A DNA stretch of 64,000 bases, taken from positions 124,001 to 188,000 of the forward strand of contig SIJG01000131.1 in assembly GCA_023374025.1 (NCBI GenBank), written 5' to 3'. The position numbers and the translations under genes were made by a program. The notes beneath the pieces were generated by a model. That model saw only the letters and a program-made list of their open reading frames with translations. It ran no database searches and was not told where the DNA came from. Positions 33,077 through 46,600 of this stretch are shown in pieces (the first letter of the stretch is position 1; every line of letters begins with the position of its first letter). Origin of the DNA: Heterodera schachtii. Taxonomy: Eukaryota; Nematoda; Chromadorea; Rhabditida; Heteroderidae.

Positions 33077-34433
33077 TAGCAAAAATGGGTAGGAATTTAG
33101 AAGCTAAAACAATTTCGATTTAATTTTTAAGAATTTATATTAAATACCAATTTTTAATCCAAAATGCCATTATTTAGTCAAAAAAGTTTATGGTGTTGGT
33201 TGCATTAAGAGCCCGATTCTTGAAAAAAAAGAACTCATGCTTTGGGCTGCTGGGATTGGGTCGGTACAGTGGAGAATTAATTTGTTTTCCATTTTCATCG
33301 AATTGGAACGACGGACCATAGTAATTCTCAGTTTAAACCCAAATTCAGAAATAATTTAAATTAAAATAAAAATTGCTAACAAATAAAAATTCAATTTGAA
33401 ATTATACAAAAACATTTCATGTGAATTGTGATTTATATGCGAATGATGAAAATTCACTCTTTAATTTTTCAATCATTAGAGAAAAGAATTTTTGAGAAAA
33501 TAAAGATTTTTAAGGGAATTTTTTGAAATTTTGAAATTGGCTTTTCTTTAAAGGCTTTTCGTTGGGCCATACATTTATCGGTTTTAATTGCATTTTAATG
33601 CATCATCATTTTTCTTTTTTTGTATGTGAAGCCGCCGATGAATAACCTCGTAAAGAAGGAAAAGCAGAATGAATTGGACTTGGGGGTGGGGAAAGGATAG
33701 GCCATAAGCATCGATTTAATGGCCTCGTTTTCGAAATGGAATGGACAAAATGATGAGCCTATGAATTTCAATGCTATAATAATTAGGGGTGGGCGAATTT
33801 TAAAACAAAAATAGAAAATGCCAAAATCATCAATAAAATAAATTAATGAATAGAAAAATTTATAATTGTCTGTTATTATTATTATTATTATTATTATTAT
33901 CTTCTGAAAATGTATTAAATACAGGACAAGGATATGAAGAAGCGAAATTCCAAAATAATAATAAAAATTGCCCTTAATAATTATTAAAAATGGAAATAAT
34001 TAAATGAGTTTTTTCAATCAAAAAATATATACAAAAATTTAAAAAACGATAAATTCAATTTAGTATTTGTGCAAGTTAGTTTTTCGTTTTTGATCGGTAT
34101 TTCAATTTTTATTATTAATTTTTCAAATTTTCGTAAATAGTCCTTGCCAAATAAATGTTACATTTGAAAATTTATATAAATATTTTATGACCCCCTTATT
34201 TTTCAAAAATTTTATAAAAATATCCTCTTCGCAAAAATTTCGTTGACCCCTCCCTCACCCTTTTTTCAGTGTCTGTTTAAACTTTAAAGCAGGGGTGTGA
34301 TCTGTTCTTATTTCTAAGAAATGTTCTGATTTTGGGGTAGTGGCACAATTTGTTCTGACTTCTTAAAAATATTCATAAATTTTGAAATTTTATGACATAA
34401 TATTAGTATTTTACCTAGAAACTTTTAAATTTT

Positions 34434-34459
34434 CCGGGCGGCGCCTATCGGCACCACCG
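34434..34459. repeat. GC-rich hairpin copy
   Basis: CCGGGCGGCGCCTATCGGCA followed by CCACCG; the same arms as the 17402 hairpin with a TATC loop (inverse of GATA) and small mismatches. Confidence 0.65.
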
Positions 34460-35260
34460 TAGCCTAAAAATCCTTAAATTTCTTTAAAAAAAATTGTCTC
34501 AGAATCGTAAAATATAAATAGTTTTTACCCCCCCCCCCATCCCAAAAGTCTTTTTGGAAAAATGCGCCGCAAAAAATTTGTTAAAAATCTCGTTTTTTTG
34601 GTCCCGAACAGGGACGGACAAAACTTCAGCTTCGAAAAACTTCGGGTTTTTGGAGCTTTGAACTTCGTGCTTCGGCTTCTGCTAATTTACCCGAAGTTTC
34701 GGGAAAAATACACCCCTAAAGATCGAGCTTTTGATGTGAAAATGCATCCATAATGATTTGCTTTTAGTAAAATTAATTTAATATATTTTTTTTAAGTTTA
34801 GTGCGTTCCGTCCATTCACATGGTAGTCAGGTGGGTTATGCTCTAGGTTCTGTTCCTTACTTTTGCTTTGGATCAGTTCCCCTCCAAGTATTTTTATTTC
34901 TTCTAAATTTTCAAATTTACTTTTTTCGATGGAAATTCAATACAAATTTAATAATTCCTTTAGAATTTTTCAGTTTAAATAAAAATTTTAAAAAGCGTGA
35001 CAACATTTTTTACCTTGCAATCCGCTTAATGTTTTTAAATTTTTTGTCCAAATAGACACAAAATTGGCAATTTTTTGATGTAAAACCATGGCTCCCAAGT
35101 GTCCTAATTTTTTAGATTTGTCCTGAATTGGAGGGTGCCTATCTGAAAAATCAAAAGTGTCCTGAATTTTCAGATTGTCGTGAATTTTTAGGTCTCTGAT
35201 AAATGCATAAAAAGGGCGATATGTTGTAATAAAATTCATTAAAAATTCCAAAAATTTTAA

Positions 35261-35285
35261 CGGCGGCGCCTATCGCCACCGCCGG
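35261..35285. repeat. GC-rich hairpin copy
   Basis: CGGCGGCGCC, loop TATC, GCCACCGCCGG. Preceded by AAAAATTTTAA like the other copies. Confidence 0.7.
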
Positions 35286-35929
35286 TACCCAAAAGTTTTA
35301 TATTCAATATATTTATTTTTCTTAAAAGAGGTTAGTTGATCTCTAGCCGTTCGTCAATTGTTTAAATTTATATTTAACCGAATTTTGCAATGAAAAAATT
35401 TTGGAATTAAAAAAAATTTTTAAAAAAACTTCGGCTTCGAAAACTTCGGGTTTTTTGGGCTTCGAGCTTCGGACTTTGCTTTCGAATAAAAATTGGGGAT
35501 AAATATCGGTCATATGGCCCGGAGCCTAAAATGGCCAAAATATATATCAATCGATAGCTCTCGGTCTGTAATGGAAGAATCCGAAAGAATTTTTTTGCGG
35601 AAACCAATCCCTGAAGAGTTACAGACCCGGGACTGAAATGGCCAAATGGCTTTAGGACTGAACCGTCTAAAGCCTTAAACGCATGGAATTGCGACAAAAT
35701 ACATATTAATCAATTCCTCTCGGCTTCTAAATTACGAATCCGAAGGGATTTTTGGATAAAAATGAAATTGAAAAAAGTTATGGGCCATCAAAACCTCTAA
35801 AAATGACTGATAAAAAACCAATTTAAGTGAGCCAAAAAAAGACTTAAGACCACATGCAGCTTTCGAACTTCGCAAAAGGGAGCATGCGAAGACGGAGCAA
35901 GTAGTGGGGCGAGACGGAGGGCGGAGGAA

Positions 35930-36480
35930 GACGTCTGACGAGGGGTCCACTGCGTTTCGGCGCTGGCGTTTCGGCGCTGGCGTTTCGGCGCCAGCATATT
36001 TTTCCACTATAACTTTCTATGACTTTTTTCGATGTCATCCAAATCCAACATTGTTGATATACTCGAAAGCTTAACATGTTTAGAAGCTTTTTCTAAGGTA
36101 TTGCTTCGTGATTAGACAATTACCAAAAAAGTTATACATGAAAATTGCGAAAAGTCGAAATTTTTGCAGTTTTTTCACCATAAAATTTTTTCCAGGCTTG
36201 GAAATCTTTTTGTTTTTTTTGTTAGGCTAATAGAGCATGTTAAGAGCTTTCGAATGATACCAAGATTGTTGGATTTGGATGCCAAAGAAAAAAGCTTAAG
36301 TGGAAAACGAGCTTGCACCGAAACGCCAGCGCCGAAACGCCGGCGCCGAAACGCCAGCGCCGAAACGCCAGCGCCGAAACGCCAGCGCCGAAACGCCAGC
36401 GCCGAAACGCCGGCGCCGAAACGCCGGCGCCGAAACGCCAGCGCCGAAACGCCAGCGCCGAAACGCGTGGGTCCCCTGAC
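35930..36480. repeat. Foldback with 14-bp GCCGAAACGCCAGC tandem arrays
   Basis: The right side (36315-36465) has about 11-12 copies of GCCGAAACGCCAGC (A or G at position 12); the left side (35951-35995) has about three in inverse orientation. Inside, arms share the CCAACATTGTTGATAT / inverse core of the dispersed foldback family. Outside, GAGGGGTCCACTGCG (left) mirrors CGCGTGGGTCCCCTG (right). Open frames across it only translate the 14-mer. Confidence 0.85.
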
Positions 36481-37443
36481 GAGCGCCACAGGCGGTTGAC
36501 TGCGGAGGCCCGAAGGGGCCCCGCCAATCGGTGCTATGTCGAAGCACGAAAGGTGCAAGGTTGGGCGAAGCACGAAAAAGTGCAAAGTGATCACTGATCA
36601 AATTAAAAGCAAACAAAACAAAAATTAAAAGCAAAATAATTATTTTAAACAAATTTAACAACATACTTTTTCAAATATAAACCAAAATTGTTAATACTTT
36701 ATAATAAACAATCATAAAAATTTTAAATTTTTTTTTAACTTTAACCAACAATATATATATAATGAACAAAAAATGTGAATAGGAAGAAATTAAAATGTAA
36801 ATTCAGGAAAATTAGTGACTTTAATCGCCTAGGTTCAAGAATTAGCTCAAGATTATTCACAGCATTTTTTTGTATAAAATCATCAAACCCTGATTTAGAG
36901 CCTAATGGGAATTCGTAGACAAATAGTGCGATAATCTGCGGCGGTATTTTTTGTGACTGACCGGTTTAAAACAGTTTTAACGATTTTTAGGTCCCATAAC
37001 TTTTTTTCAATTTCATTTTTATCCATTGTTGCCAATGTTAAAACAGGGTCTTTTTGAGAAATTTTTTTCAAAACTTTGTCATTGAGATTTTTTGAGTTGG
37101 TACATAAATGTCCATTTCAGTACCAGTGAGTCAGTCTTTTTCTATTTTTCCATTTTGTTTGTGACATGCCACCACCTCGACCATACATTTTTACTAACAA
37201 ATACAAATCGTAGGCCGGAACAATATGATGGATATAACAAATGTACAATTAAATTTCATGAAAAAATTTATTAAAAATTGATTTTTTTTAACCTAAAAAT
37301 TTGGTTGTTTCTGAGAAATTTGTAAACATTATGTTTTATGTTCAAAATGTGAAGTTCTGAAATTTTTGGAAAAACTAAACAAGTTATATCTACAGTACAT
37401 CTATGGTTCTGTCCACCGCCTAATTTTCCGTACTCCATATCGC

Positions 37444-37523
37444 ACTCTCTCGCTCTTCTCTCTTTCTCTCTCGCTCTCTCTCTCTCTCTCTCTTTTTCGC
37501 TCTTCTCTCTCTCTCTCTCTCTC
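37444..37523. repeat. (CT)n microsatellite
   Basis: Imperfect CT/CTT tract with a few CG interruptions; no coding evidence around it. Confidence 0.9.
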
Positions 37524-38036
37524 ACAGACACACTCCCACCCCATCTTTATCACTGATGCCTTTTATGCTCAATGGTCATGTCATGTCATGATCGTGATCA
37601 CTACAAAGTTGTCTTTTTTTTCTCTACCTCTCTTTCTTCCTATCCCTTTTATCACATTCACTCTTCTATCTACATATTTCTCTGTCTTTCGATTCGATTG
37701 TATTTTCAATTTCCATTTACCATGTGATAAATTAACGAAAACAAAAAAAAAATATTTACAAAAAATACATACATCAAGTATTATTAAAAAATTTTCCAAT
37801 ATCTTTTAATTTTTAACCAAAATTTGACTAAAAATATAAATTTCCACTTTTTTTATCATTTAGTGAATTAATTTAATTAAACAGTAATCTATAATTTATC
37901 GTAAACTACTAAGCTTGAGTAAGGTAAAAAAGTGATTAAAATTCACAATTTTATTTTGTTTTTCCATACTCTAATCACACAAATTAAACCCAACAGTAAT
38001 TAGGCATTAGCCATTTTTGCCAGCTATTAGTGAAAA

Positions 38037-40374
38037 TCAAATTTCCCATTGGCCCATTTGATAGGCGGACTTCCAGAACATCCATTCCAGCTGGAAGCCG
38101 CGCTCAAAAACGCTGGCCATTTTCACGCGTGTCCGCTGGTCCGCTTCTTGCGCTAATTCGTCCGCAAGTGCCAACATTTCGTCCACCGCCTCGGCATACT
38201 CTTCACTACAGTACATGTCAATCCATTCGTGGTACTGATGAGTTACGGTGTTTGTGTCGCCGGCCTTTTGGCGTTCTGCCAACATCCATTTGGCCACCTC
38301 ACGATAGAGCCAATAGCAGGGCAGCATTGACGCGACAATCACCGGCAAAGATTGCTGGATTAAAAAAAAGACACAGATTAAAAAATGTCTGTCTCAATTA
38401 TCCGCCATTTTTGGATTTTTAATAAAATTTATTTTGAAATTTTTACCAAAACTAATTAAATTATTTGATTTTCTGGCCAATTTTTGGCCACTATTAATGT
38501 TTTAGCACCAATGCATTCGAAAACTAAAATTAACATTTTGGAGCTTCAAATTAATTAAGAGAATGACATTATTCGATATTTTACTCACACGCCACGATTC
38601 CGTACATTTTGCAAGGAAAGTTCTTGAAAACGACACCTTTTATCCCTCTTTTTGGAAAGAAAACAAAAAGACACAAAAATTAAAAAAAAAACAGAAAGCT
38701 TGTAATTGCCTAATCAGCACAATAAGTGAATTATTTGATATTCTGTTAATGGTGGTTCTAAACTAGAAAGATGTCTTAATTATCAAAGCTAACTTACGAT
38801 TTTCGCCATTTTTTTTTTTTTTGTATTGTTTTTGCACCTTAAATTTTAATCTTCATTAGCATTTTCCCAGGTTTATCGCTTTTTAGCTCTTTCATACCTA
38901 AAAAAATATATTTAAAAAACAAACCCTAAAACATTGAGGAATAATTTCCGGCATCATTTTTTCAATTTTTTTTAACTTATTCACCTGTGATGCCGTTGCA
39001 GCCAGAAAGGACACATAATGATGGCACACTGGCGATTGGTCGTAGTTCATGTGCACCTCACTACGACTGACCAGGCCCAACTTGCGCAGAATGCCATCAT
39101 GCAAGTCCAACTCAGTGTCCAAAATGGCAATGCCATGGGACAGCAAAAGCATGGCACGCTCGTGTCCTTTTGGATGGTCAGTTGCCTTTGAAGCGGCCAC
39201 AGCGATGGCACTGCTTAATCCCTCCAGGAACAGTGTGTCCTGTTTAAATGGCATGTTTTATTGAAAACCTCATTATCTTCAAGGCATCCGTCCTTGAATA
39301 TCCACGAAAACGTCTTGGAAAATGTGCCGAAATTCATAATTAATATTAAACAAAATTTATGACAACATTTTCGGTCTTTCCCTTAAATTTGTGCCAAATT
39401 TATTAATATTTAAGAATTTAAAAGACCAATTATTATAATGATTGTTTATTATTTAAAATCGATCAATTAATTGAATAACTCTAATTAAATCAATAATCGG
39501 AACATTACTTTATTTTTTCCGTTAAACGTGACATGATTTTATTGTGATTATTCATTGTTAATGATTAAAAAAGCAGTCAATTATTTACTAACTTTAATTT
39601 ACATGGCTGTCAAAAATATGGAAATGCATTTTTTTTCCCTGGATTCTATGTAGTCTAATTAGTAAGGAAAAACATCTTCTTTTTGGTATTTGCGTACAAA
39701 AGTCGGGACTTTTATTTGCATATTTTTGCATATTTTGGGGTTTTCTGCATATTTCATGCATATTTTGCCATTTTTTGTACATATTTTAAGGTTTTTTGCA
39801 TATTTTGCCATTTTTTGTACATATTTTAAGATTTTTTGCATATTTTGCCATTTTTCGTCAAACATTTTCCGATTTGAATATCCCTTAGGAAAATTTTTTA
39901 TTATGCCTAAAATTAAATCCAAATCTGAATTGATGCGCGAGTGGGTCGGTCAACAGTGAGCTTCACTGCCGAAAATCTTGAAAAATTGCAGTTGCAAAAA
40001 ACAACCGATAAAATTTATGAAGAATACAATTTTTTAATTATTTTGCACACCTAATTTTATAGTTTTTTTGTGCATATTTGGTGTATATTTCACGACTTTA
40101 TTTGCATATTTATGCGCATATTTTGGCCATTTTTCGTGCATTTTTTGACAGTCCTGTTAATTAAATCAATATTGTTGACACATTACTTTATTTATTTTTT
40201 GCGTTATTAAAACTTGGCAAAATGTTTTACTTGTATTATGTAGTGGCGATAGTGTTCTTCTGCAAGTGTCCCATCTTTTTGTTCACGAATAAATGGAAGA
40301 GCACAAATTTGTTGGAAACGATGCTCATTTTGTGCCCACAATATTTTTGAAAAATTGTTGGCATTTTTTTCCAT
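38037..40374 (-). CDS. tenA: TenA/THI-4 family protein (aminopyrimidine aminohydrolase-like)
   Basis: Thiamine-salvage enzyme family; TenA hydrolyses aminopyrimidine breakdown products of thiamine. Three exons on the minus strand, all phase 0: 40374-40231, 39239-38985, 38354-38037; 238 aa, a normal length. Motifs: FQQICALPFIREQKDGTLAE with YRHYIIQ, then DTLFLEGLSSA; MNYDQSPVCHHYVSFLAATA; SLPVIVASMLPCYWLYREVA containing the family's active-site Cys (PC-x-W-x-Y); and FERGFQLEWMFWKSAY with the conserved Glu. No signal peptide, so cytosolic. The family is bacterial, fungal and plant; B-vitamin genes in cyst nematodes are reported as horizontally acquired. Here it carries spliceosomal introns with nematode-type borders, so it is integrated nuclear DNA rather than contamination. 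No other thiamine gene in the window. Confidence 0.93.
39602..40156. mobile_element. Probable hAT-like element in tenA intron 1
   Basis: Ends CATGGCTGTCAAAAA and TTTTTTGACAGTCCTG are imperfect inverted repeats. The flanks TTAATTTA and TTAATTAA match at 7 of 8 bases. The interior has a 40-bp tandem repeat (2.5 copies, 39759-39860) containing GCATATTTTGCCATTTTTTG. Non-coding. Confidence 0.5.
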
Positions 40375-43300
40375 AATTATAAATTAAATTCTTTAAAAAT
40401 CAAAAAAAAAATGAATAATTTAAATTGAGATAAGTTTCTCTTTTAAAATTTATTTGTTAATTAAAATGTTGTCGTTAATTTCTGTTAGCGAATGAATAAC
40501 ACAGCAATATGTACACTAACTAATAAATGGTTGTTATTACCTTTAATTAACATTAATTGGTTTCACCAATTTGACCGCCACTTTATTTGGTGTTTCCTAA
40601 TGATAAAAAAGGACAGATTTGCTGAGTTTCATAATAACTTTGTATTAAATTAAATAAATTCCAAAAAACAGAATTATTTTAATTGAAATAAATATTTTAA
40701 ATTCAATTTTTATTTTTTAGAATTATAGAATAATTCCCAATTCATTTTTCGAAATTTATCGTTTATTATTAATTCAAATCAATTTTTAATTATTTTTTCT
40801 TCAAATTACAATTTTTTAAAATAATTTCCCATTTACAAATTTAATACAAATTTAATACATCTTTATTTAATTATTTTTACAATATTTTTTACTTGTCTTC
40901 AGTCCATTAATTAAGGGCATTATAAAGTACAATAAAAATGCCAATTCGCCCCACCAATGCGCCGCCTGCCCATTTTCAAAATCGGCAAATCCCACCACCA
41001 CCACTACCATCATAATCATCATCATCATTTTCTGGTGCCGACCATCCGCCGAACATGGGGATTTGACACATTTACGACGGAACAATGATAATTTTCCTTT
41101 TTCTTTTTTATTATCTGTTCGTCGGACGACAAAAAAAAACTGTGCCGATTGAGAAGGACGACAGATCCAACTCTGTTTTTTTTTGTCATCGGTATTAATT
41201 TTTTCAACAGTTACGCATACGCGACGGATGAACAAAAAATGCCGGATTTTTTGGCATCAAAATTTGTTATCTTTGTTGATAAAAGAATCCATATTCACAA
41301 CAGTTATAAGCGGATTTAGGAAGTGACTTTTTGCAACTTGAACATTAATTTAGTTTGAACAAATAAAAATTGTATTTAAATATTGTTTGATAATTTCTTT
41401 GGCATTTTGTTGTTAAAATCATAGTTTTTTGCAGTGTTGACGCCAGATTAATCTTGACATTTTTAGGGGGGTGAGGCATAGCGGAAAAATATAAATGATC
41501 AAATGTTGTCCCATTCTTACCTCATAAAATTTTATAAATTTTATAAATCTCCAACTCCCTAATTTTTTCGTCTAGTGAAAATAATTTTTCTCAAAATTTT
41601 TGTTCATTTTTTAAATCATATCCCTAGGCGCTGATCACTCATAACTGATCATTGTTTTTTTTTCCCACAACGGCAAAATAATCACACTTTTTGTTCTTCC
41701 CACAACAGATTAATTACATCAATTCCCCTAATTACCCCCAACCACTTTTGTTTATCCTCATTAACGGCGAGCAACACAAAACGCCAACTTCTTCAAGTCG
41801 TGCACACAAAACAGCCACCGACTTTGTTGTACACATTTTTTTTTTCTTAATCTCTTCAATTTATGTACAAATTGCTAAAGATTAGTCCGTTTGATTGGGG
41901 GCAAAAATGCCCTTTTCCCACACAAATCCCCTCAAATCGTTTCGCCTCCAAAAGGGTCATCGTCGGGTACACACCCAACACCACTCACTCACTCACTTAT
42001 CCATCTTTTCCCATTCTTTCCGGCTCAATTCGCGCTCCCCTCAAATGATTAACCCTAATTTTTTGATCGTTTCGACTGATTAAAAAAAGGTAATTTTACA
42101 TTTATTTTTTGGCTTTTTCTATCATTTTTTAAAATGGCTTATTTAAATAAAAGCATATTTTTTTTGTAAAATATGAACAATCACTTTGCGTTTTATTTCA
42201 AATAATTAGAATTTTTATTATAAATCAACTTCACCAAAATTGACATTCCACTTTTTTGATTAATTTAAAATTTGATAAATGGAATTCCCAAAATATCAGA
42301 CCATTTTAGATACCTAAAAAATTTTTACAAAATTTCAACGCCTTAGAATTGTTTTTTCCTTTTTTAATCCAATTTTCTTTTTTGGCTATTTCTAATAAAA
42401 TGTTTACATCTCATAATGTTTTCCATTAACTCTCGAGACAATACCTTCCATTAAGTCAAAATCTTCGAGAATTAATGAATGGGCAACTTTGGGCTTGGGT
42501 TTTCCTGCTTTTTGGGGGTTACAGTACTCACATTGTCTCTCGAATGTCCATTGTTTTCATGCCAAAACATTCAAAACCGATTTTCGCCTTTTCATTTTGG
42601 CACGGCACTTCTGCACCCTCTACATTAACTTTCGAAGCCAAATCCATAATTATGTTTCGTGCCAAAAATGTTTTTATATTTATAAAAAAAAGTTTACAAA
42701 TAATCAAATGTTTTATTTAAAATAATGAAATATTTTTTAATGTTTTTCCAATAAAAAGTTTGTTAAAATAATAAATTAATAAATTAAACCTTCTAAATTA
42801 GCTTTACGTCAGACAACTGAATTAGCTTATATAATTATTGGTAAATTTCATTTTTACCAAAATTTTCTTATTAAAATCAAAAATTTTAACTAAAAAGTTT
42901 ATATTTCTAAACAATTTTATTTATTTTATGATTAATTGATTTTCTTATTGTATTAAATTCTCCAAAAATGATTTTTTGTGCCAAAATTATTTGCTTGGAC
43001 AATGAATGAATGGCACTGTAGCAGCACATTTATTCATCCAATCCACCATTCCTTCCATTAATTAAACATTGAAAAAAACAAAAAACTTTTAACACCTTTT
43101 TCCTTATATCCTTCTCCCCTAAAAAATCCTTGGGAACAAAAAAAAGCTTTTTTTTTGTTTAAGGCCCAAGTCCATTAATTCTCTTAAGGCACCCCACCAC
43201 CATCATCACAAAATGTGTGTATGTGTGTACAACATGGGCAAACAATAGGGGCCCACCAACTCTCCCCCCCCCCCCCTCTCCCCGTCGTCCCCCCGGGGGA

Positions 43301-43594
43301 TAATCACACTTCGGGAGGCGCGAATCCGTCTCCCACCACCGCCACCACTTCAGCACCAGTAGCACAGCAAATGCTTCTTCTTACCTCTGAGGGGGGTGGG
43401 GATTGGCTTATGGGGGGCCAACAAGCTGATAGACAAATATACAAAACATCACCCCCACCTCATAGAGAGAGAGCACCTGCTAGAAAAATTGCTACCGAAT
43501 GTGGGACGGACGACTCAGCGCCATGAGTTGAGGAGATGAATTTGGGAGTGATTTGAGTACCGGAAAGGGAATGATATTGAGTACACCAAGGAGA

Positions 43595-43685
43595 GTGAAT
43601 GGTCGGTTAAGCTAAGCAACGTCGGCATGAGGATGAGACTTTTGTGGGTTTGAGTACCGGGAGTGATCTGTGCCATTTTGTTGGG
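43595..43685 (+). ncRNA. 5S rRNA-like sequence (diverged or pseudogene)
   Basis: TTAAGCTAAGCAACGTCGGC resembles the 5S internal promoter A box and following bases, and downstream GAGTACCGGGAGTGATCTGT resembles the 3' part of 5S (…ATACCGGGTGCTGTAGGC). The middle is diverged and the 5' half cannot be matched. A relic or a 5S-derived SINE is more likely than a working gene. Confidence 0.3.
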
Positions 43686-46600
43686 ATTGGTTCGACATAG
43701 AAATATGTATGAGATAATGGGAATATCTTTGCATTATGCCAAGAACTAATGGCCTATAAACACCCATTTGTGCCACCGAAAGTCAAATACCGTAAACTGA
43801 GATGGGAACTCACACTTGCACACATCAGTTCCCGAACTCAATTTTTAAGCAATCATTTAGTACGGAATTAGCTTGAGCAGGTTTGAGTTAGCTTCCGCCG
43901 CCGGGCACTGTAGCGCCAAAGCCTCTTGACAAAATATTAAGCGCCAATCCCTACGGCGGAAGGCGACGGTGTAAAAAAGAGGACGTCGCTGGAGGGCAGG
44001 GGTTGGGAGAGAGTGGGTGCAAAATGCACAATCCAATCCCCAAATACATAGGCTTAGTCAGTAAGTCCTCCTCCAAAACACCTTCCACATCCTCTTAGGT
44101 GTTTAGCCCCCAATCCGCCGTCGAAAAGGGGGCAAGCAGCACAAATCAAACAAATAAATACATCGTAAACTTAGTTGGGTCCGCAAGCACTTCGGCTTAT
44201 CCCCTCTTTCCCGCCCCCTCCCCGCTCCTTTTGCCATTTGGTGGGAGCTCTGTGGTGTCCGGTGAGTCGCGCGGATTACCTCCCCCCGAAAATCCTCCCC
44301 CCTCCGCCGCCGCCGCTTCCCTGCCGCCCGGAGGGACAAATTCGCTCCCCAATCGCCCCAGCCAATCCCATTCATTCATTCACAGAGTCATTCAGATGGG
44401 ATTTGGATTTCCGCCCATGTGGTGGTGGAGGAGGAGTTAAGCGATAATACCCCCCCGCACCCAATCGCTAAATCACCCACCGATTTTTCTATTTGACTGA
44501 CTGATCAGATCACTCAGTCATTCAATTGGGCTGCTTTCTGCTGATCACTGAGCTCCCGTCGTCAGCGCCATCCAATCACTAGTCACTCAACCATTATTCA
44601 TTACATTATTCACTGATCATTCATTCATTCATTCATTTACCCAAGAAAATTTGGCGGTCGGCCTCCAGGGCAGGGGCGGTCCGACGCCGCGACGCCGTTG
44701 ATGCGATTTGCTACCGATTAATGCTCCCCGCCCCCGCCCCCATCCCCGCTAAATCGCTGGGCCCGTCCGCCTGGCGCCGCAGCCACTTCACTCGCCAGTT
44801 GCCGCCCTCCCGCCCAAATGCTCTTTTATGCCTGCCGCCCACTGTCCCGCGCCCACAATTACCGTATGCATTATGCCATAAAATTTTTTTTTTGAAACTG
44901 AGACTCTTTTCGTTTGCCAAAATAACCGAATTTTATGGCTTCTGAGTTTTTTTTAATCTGATTTTTGTCCTAAATTTACCTTTAATCTATGCCAATTTAT
45001 GAATGGATTAGTGCCACAGTTAGGCTCCGTTTCCTATGAATATTATGCCAAAAAATCGGCTTTACCAAAAACAATCGAACAAATTTTATTTATTTTTCCT
45101 TTTTATTTTTTTATTTGATTTTATGGTCTTTTAAATTTTTAAAACCGTTTTATTGGAGACTTCAAAGTTTTTTTTGAGTTTCCGTTTTTTTCACCTAAGC
45201 GCACAAAGATATTACTGGCCAAGATTTTATGAATGGTCGTATAAAAGCCATAAATCTGTCTTTTTTCCAAAAACAATTTTGAAAATTTTATTGTAGAGTT
45301 TTCTCAATCGGCTTCTCATTCATAAAAGCCATACAATCCCGGATGGCTTAGCTTTTCTTCTCAATCCAATTCATTCTCTTCTGTTCCAGTTAGGCATTTC
45401 TATTTGTACACACACACACACATTATATTTATTTATTTTTAATGACAATGCCTTAGAGCCGCTTAACTAATTGGCAAAAGACTTTAATCAAAAAAAAAAA
45501 AGGAAAATTTCCGAGCAAATTTGATCTTGACAAGATTATATCTCGTGGTTGGAGAGGGGGAGGGGATATCCCCAATCCTCTCACCAGCACCCACCGCTTA
45601 ACATTCTTGCCATGGGGAAATGCTTAACAAAACGGGCAAAAATTGTTTTCCCGAGGGGGCGACTTTCAAACAGATTAATTTATTCATTGGCGCCGCCGCC
45701 CTTTTGCCCCCCCCCCCCACCAATCAAATCTAATCAAAATTCCATGGGATATTTACTCATCCATCGAGCGATTAAACTTGCCTTTGCCCAGCCCCAACTC
45801 AGGAAAATTAAAGAATTTTTTCATCCCTTGAGAGTGTTTTTCTTGTGTTTTTTTAGTACGCCAAAAATCCACCGGAAATGGGCATTAATTTAAAATAGGA
45901 TTTTCTTTTAAAATAAAATATTTTTTTCATTTTCAATGTTTTAGAATTTAATACTTTTCGAAAAAATTATAAAATGTTCTTTTCTTCATATTTTTTGAGT
46001 TCAAATCTCCATGTGTTTCCAAAAACTCTCCGTAAGTATCTATCGGCTCCGCCGAATTTCATCCCTTGAATTTTACATTTTCTAAGAGCCCTTAAATTTG
46101 TTTTTTAGTTAAAATCCTTTATAATATATTTTTTTAATAATTTAATATTTTAAACAATTTTATTAATTTCATAAATTCAGCTGTTTCTTCGCTTTTTGTT
46201 CTTATTAAAATTTATTTTTTATCATATTTTGAAATTTAAAAAAAAATAATTTTTGGGGTTTTTTATGTTTCATTGAATTTTGGTCATTTTCATAAATTTT
46301 TCTTTATTCTCATTTTTTTATATATTTTTTTATTCTGCAAATTTTGAGACGATTTTTCACAAATTTTTCTTATTATTTTTTGTCCATTTGTCCATTTTTT
46401 CATTTTTCATATTATTTTTTAAACCGTTCGTTCATAATTTGGATGTTAATACATCTTGACATTTTGTCCCCCCCCCCCTTCCTCCGTCTCTCTCTCACAG
46501 ATAATATTTTTCTTAATAAAACTATTCATCATTTTCTTTCTCGCGCACAAATCCAATTTTAAAATGCCAAATTCTTTTTTTTGCGCCCTTTCCAAAGTCA

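Larger units (their letters stand above)
33077..37975. other. Gene-poor, repeat-rich interval
   Basis: No gene recognised. Holds a (TTA)n run at 33876-33901, hairpin copies at 34434 and 35261, direct repeats of 'CTTCGGGTTTTTGG' type text near 34620 and 35425, a foldback with a 14-bp tandem array (35930-36480) and a (CT)n run (37444-37523). Confidence 0.6.

Noticed and set aside
36164..36664. Open frames with NASAETPAPKR or FRRWRFGAGVSA repeats
   Set aside because: The 14-bp tandem array stays open in several frames on both strands; no gene context.
38030..38422. Plus-strand 130-aa frame
   Set aside because: Antisense shadow of TenA exon 3.
40867..41235. Minus-strand 122-aa frame with a Met/Val run
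   Set aside because: Low-complexity (TCATCAT repeats) and no recognisable motif; the track start is not a convincing ATG context.
43215..44447. Proline-rich frames in the GC island
   Set aside because: Driven by poly-C and CCG-rich sequence; open in more than one frame and lacking splice structure.
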